Source: Paludibacteraceae bacterium (GTDB lineage Bacteria > Bacteroidota > Bacteroidia > Bacteroidales > Paludibacteraceae). Taken from it: DNA of 7,091 nucleotides. Below, in pieces: positions 6,144-7,091 of the stretch (its first letter is position 1; every line of letters starts with the position of its first letter). The DNA is taken from positions 1 to 7,091 of the forward strand of contig CANFFA010000119.1 in assembly GCA_947445425.1 (NCBI GenBank). Direction: 5' to 3'. The notes below the pieces were generated by a model that saw only the letters and a list, made by a program, of their open reading frames with translations, was not told where the DNA came from and ran no database searches. Position numbers and translations under genes: made by a program.

Positions 6144-7091
6144 ATGAAAAAACATTCATATTCACTCATCCTTGTAGCACTGGTCTTCGCCACATTATCA
6201 TTCGCTCAAAAATCAGACATTACCAATGCCAAACGCTGGGAAACGGTAAATGAATTGGCTGAAAAGCAATTACCTGAATCGGCATTAAAAGAGGTGGAAA
6301 GCATCTTGAAGCTGGCTCAAAAAGAGAAGAATAGTACTGAAACAATTAAGGCACTTGTGTATAAAATGCGGTTTACTTTGGAGAAAAATCCAGATGAGGC
6401 GGCGGCGTTAATTATTGAATTTGAATCTTTTACCGAGAAATCGATTGATGCAACAGAAAAAGCATTTCTTCATTCCATGTTAGCGGAATCATACGCCCAG
6501 TTTTACAAAAAAATTCAGTGGACTATCAACCAACGCACTGATATTACAGGTGTAGCTCCAACGAGTATCAAGGAGTGGACAAAAAATATTTTCTTTGAAA
6601 AAATAAAAAGACAACTCGAATTATCTCTAGAAAATCCGATGCAACTTCAAAATACCGATGCTGAAAAATTTTCTTTGTTAATTATGAAAGGAGAGGACAG
6701 CAGAATACTCCAACCAACCCTTTACGACTTCCTTATCTACAGAAAGATATCTATTTTAGAAGGATTAGACGAGATTGCGACCCAGAATAATCCATTGCAA
6801 GATGAGCATCTTTTTGCTGATGTTTCAGCCTTCACAACGCTTCAATTGGACACCGTCTACAGCACTTCCGTGGAAAATGCGATTGTAAAAACCTACCAAC
6901 AATTACTCCAATTCAGAGCAAATGATAAAAATGAATCGGCATTTATTTATGCCGATTTGCAGCGGCTAAAATATTTAAACGAGAAAAGTAAATCTGAAAT
7001 CGCAGACTCGCTTTTTTTGAAATCATTGATAGAACTGCATAAAAATCACATTGATAATGAAATAGTTGTAGAGGTTTTGGCAGAAATAGCT
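6144..7091 (+). CDS. Alpha-2-macroglobulin family protein, N-terminal part (3' truncated by window edge)
   Basis: The frame is open from the ATG at 6144 to the last base, giving 316 residues without a stop, so the gene continues beyond the window. Residues 1-21 form a Sec signal peptide (MKKH start, hydrophobic core, S-F-A then Q22). There is no lipobox cysteine, so this is a secreted or periplasmic soluble form rather than a lipoprotein like E. coli YfhM. The rest is charged and largely helical in pattern. Segments such as HSMLAESYAQFY (110-121), QWTINQRTDITG (125-136) and SRILQPTLYDFL (186-197) match what I recall of the helical region that precedes the MG domains in large Bacteroidota alpha-2-macroglobulins of roughly 1,800-2,100 residues. 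These proteins are thought to trap proteases and protect the envelope. The MG domains and any thioester motif lie outside the window, so the call rests on N-terminal resemblance only. It is transcribed divergently from the MATE gene. Confidence 0.75.
   Translation, partial: MKKHSYSLILVALVFATLSFAQKSDITNAKRWETVNELAEKQLPESALKEVESILKLAQKEKNSTETIKALVYKMRFTLEKNPDEAAALIIEFESFTEKSIDATEKAFLHSMLAESYAQFYKKIQWTINQRTDITGVAPTSIKEWTKNIFFEKIKRQLELSLENPMQLQNTDAEKFSLLIMKGEDSRILQPTLYDFLIYRKISILEGLDEIATQNNPLQDEHLFADVSAFTTLQLDTVYSTSVENAIVKTYQQLLQFRANDKNESAFIYADLQRLKYLNEKSKSEIADSLFLKSLIELHKNHIDNEIVVEVLAEIA

Noticed and set aside
5984..6193. 69-residue minus-strand frame upstream of the MATE gene
   Set aside because: It overlaps the signal-peptide codons of the divergent gene on the opposite strand and runs through the promoter region; no domain or start signal is seen.

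Overview
The window looks like a piece of a Bacteroidota chromosome. The DNA is AT-rich and most starts lack a Shine-Dalgarno sequence. The three clearest promoter candidates carry the TAnnTTTG -7 box of that phylum. Several proteins (the CstA-adjacent porin and the alpha-2-macroglobulin N-terminus) read like Bacteroidota family members. The order or genus cannot be fixed from sequence inspection alone.

Region 1 (1-2987, plus strand) is a transport block. It holds the C-terminal part of a CstA-family carbon starvation/pyruvate-type transporter, cut by the window edge. A 426-residue outer-membrane porin-like beta-barrel follows. After a strong hairpin terminator comes an lrgA-lrgB pair (CidA/LrgA and LrgB families) whose reading frames overlap by 8 bases. 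Members of both the CstA and LrgAB families transport pyruvate in other bacteria. The block can therefore be read, as an inference, as an outer-plus-inner-membrane set for small organic acids or peptides.

Region 2 (2988-3075) is the convergent gap between lrgB and radA. It is filled by a long imperfect inverted repeat built from 7-base units.

Region 3 (3076-5956, minus strand) holds radA, the DNA recombination/repair ATPase, and a MATE-family multidrug/cation exporter. They are separated by 190 bases that contain a good radA promoter candidate and a weak A/T hairpin. No stretch longer than 300 bases lacks a gene.

Region 4 (5957-7091) begins with a divergent promoter region. It carries four copies of a 7-base repeat in the MATE leader. 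It continues into an open frame of 316 codons that runs off the right edge. This frame has a signal peptide and matches the N-terminal helical region of large Bacteroidota alpha-2-macroglobulin family proteins.

The genes are individually ordinary housekeeping or envelope genes. I see no clear new system. The points most worth following are the possible coupling of cstA, the porin and lrgAB through a read-through terminator, and the two 7-base-period intergenic repeats.
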